From J061 sp003695725 [NCBI: Candidatus Schekmanbacteria bacterium] (lineage in GTDB: Bacteria; Schekmanbacteria; GWA2-38-11), in NCBI GenBank assembly GCA_003695725.1, contig RFHX01000088.1, positions 1 to 5,875 on the forward strand: a DNA stretch of 5,875 nucleotides. Reading direction: 5' to 3'. Position 1 is the stretch's first letter. Each line of letters begins with the position of its first letter. Both the position numbers and the translations under genes were made by a program. Of the stretch, positions 5,760 through 5,875 are shown piece after piece. A model generated the notes under the pieces. The model searched no databases. It was given only the letters and a program-made list of their open reading frames with translations, and was not told the DNA's origin.

Positions 5760-5875
5760 ATAATAACATAAAAAAACGCACCGCTAATATGATATGAAGA
5801 TTAAAATTTCCGCATTTGCACTTTTTCTCTATCAAAAAATAAAAAAAACTTGTTGACTCTTTTTTTTTATAAAAC

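Larger units (their letters stand above)
5703..5875. other. AT-rich upstream non-coding region
   Basis: This stretch of 173 bp runs to the window edge and contains no supportable gene, tRNA or terminator. It must contain the promoter of the minus-strand reductase-GNAT gene; candidates such as TTAGCG with TTATAT (18-nt spacing) are weak. It includes the inverted repeat at 5732-5759 and a 13-nt word (5828-5840) shared with the other intergenic region at 2260-2272. A TTGACT at 5853-5858 could be the -35 box of a plus-strand gene beyond the window, but its -10 would fall outside. Confidence 0.4.

Noticed and set aside
5853-5873. TTGACT and TATAAA as a plus-strand promoter at the window end
   Set aside because: The boxes are separated by only 9 nt, far from the usual 16-18, and the downstream gene is outside the window.

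Overview
The window is about 5.9 kb of AT-rich DNA, with long A/T runs even inside genes, packed with five bacterial-type genes plus one fused domain. Gene content points to an anaerobic bacterium: an iron-sulfur flavoprotein, prenyl-FMN (UbiX/LpdD) chemistry, a corrinoid methyltransferase, and flavin-dependent thymidylate synthase (ThyX) instead of ThyA. Purine-rich Shine-Dalgarno sequences precede several starts. An archaeon is not formally excluded, because every family present also occurs there, and I cannot name a taxon from the sequence.

Layout: (1) Positions 9-2231, minus strand, hold a tight four-gene operon read right to left: iron-sulfur flavoprotein (1662-2231), LpdD-like prenyl-flavin chaperone (1286-1672), UbiX flavin prenyltransferase (632-1210) and ThyX (9-635). 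The first pair overlaps by 11 bp and the last pair by 4 bp (ATGA). (2) Positions 2232-2334 are a 103-bp divergent intergenic region with a TTGAT-N3-ATCAA palindrome. (3) Positions 2335-3987, plus strand, encode one 550-aa protein that fuses an MtaA/UroD-type methyltransferase domain to a complete corrinoid-binding module, an architecture like CmuA. (4) Positions 3984-5702, minus strand, encode a 572-aa protein that fuses a geranylgeranyl-reductase-like FAD oxidoreductase to a GNAT acetyltransferase. Its stop codon overlaps that of the methyltransferase tail to tail. (5) Positions 5703-5875 are AT-rich non-coding DNA upstream of that gene, with a 28-nt inverted repeat.

How the genes fit together: UbiX builds prenylated FMN from reduced FMN and a dimethylallyl phosphate, and LpdD-type proteins are associated with prenyl-FMN delivery to UbiD decarboxylases. 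A flavoprotein reductase heading the same operon is a natural candidate for supplying reduced FMN or electrons. No ubiD is in the window, so the client enzyme must lie elsewhere. ThyX, another reduced-flavin enzyme, is translationally coupled to ubiX. The methyltransferase-corrinoid fusion and the FAD reductase-GNAT fusion have no obvious pathway partners here, and their substrates are unknown. I see no RNA genes, mobile elements, CRISPR arrays or convincing intrinsic terminators. The main points of interest are the flavin cassette, the two fusion proteins and the altered substrate motif in the reductase.
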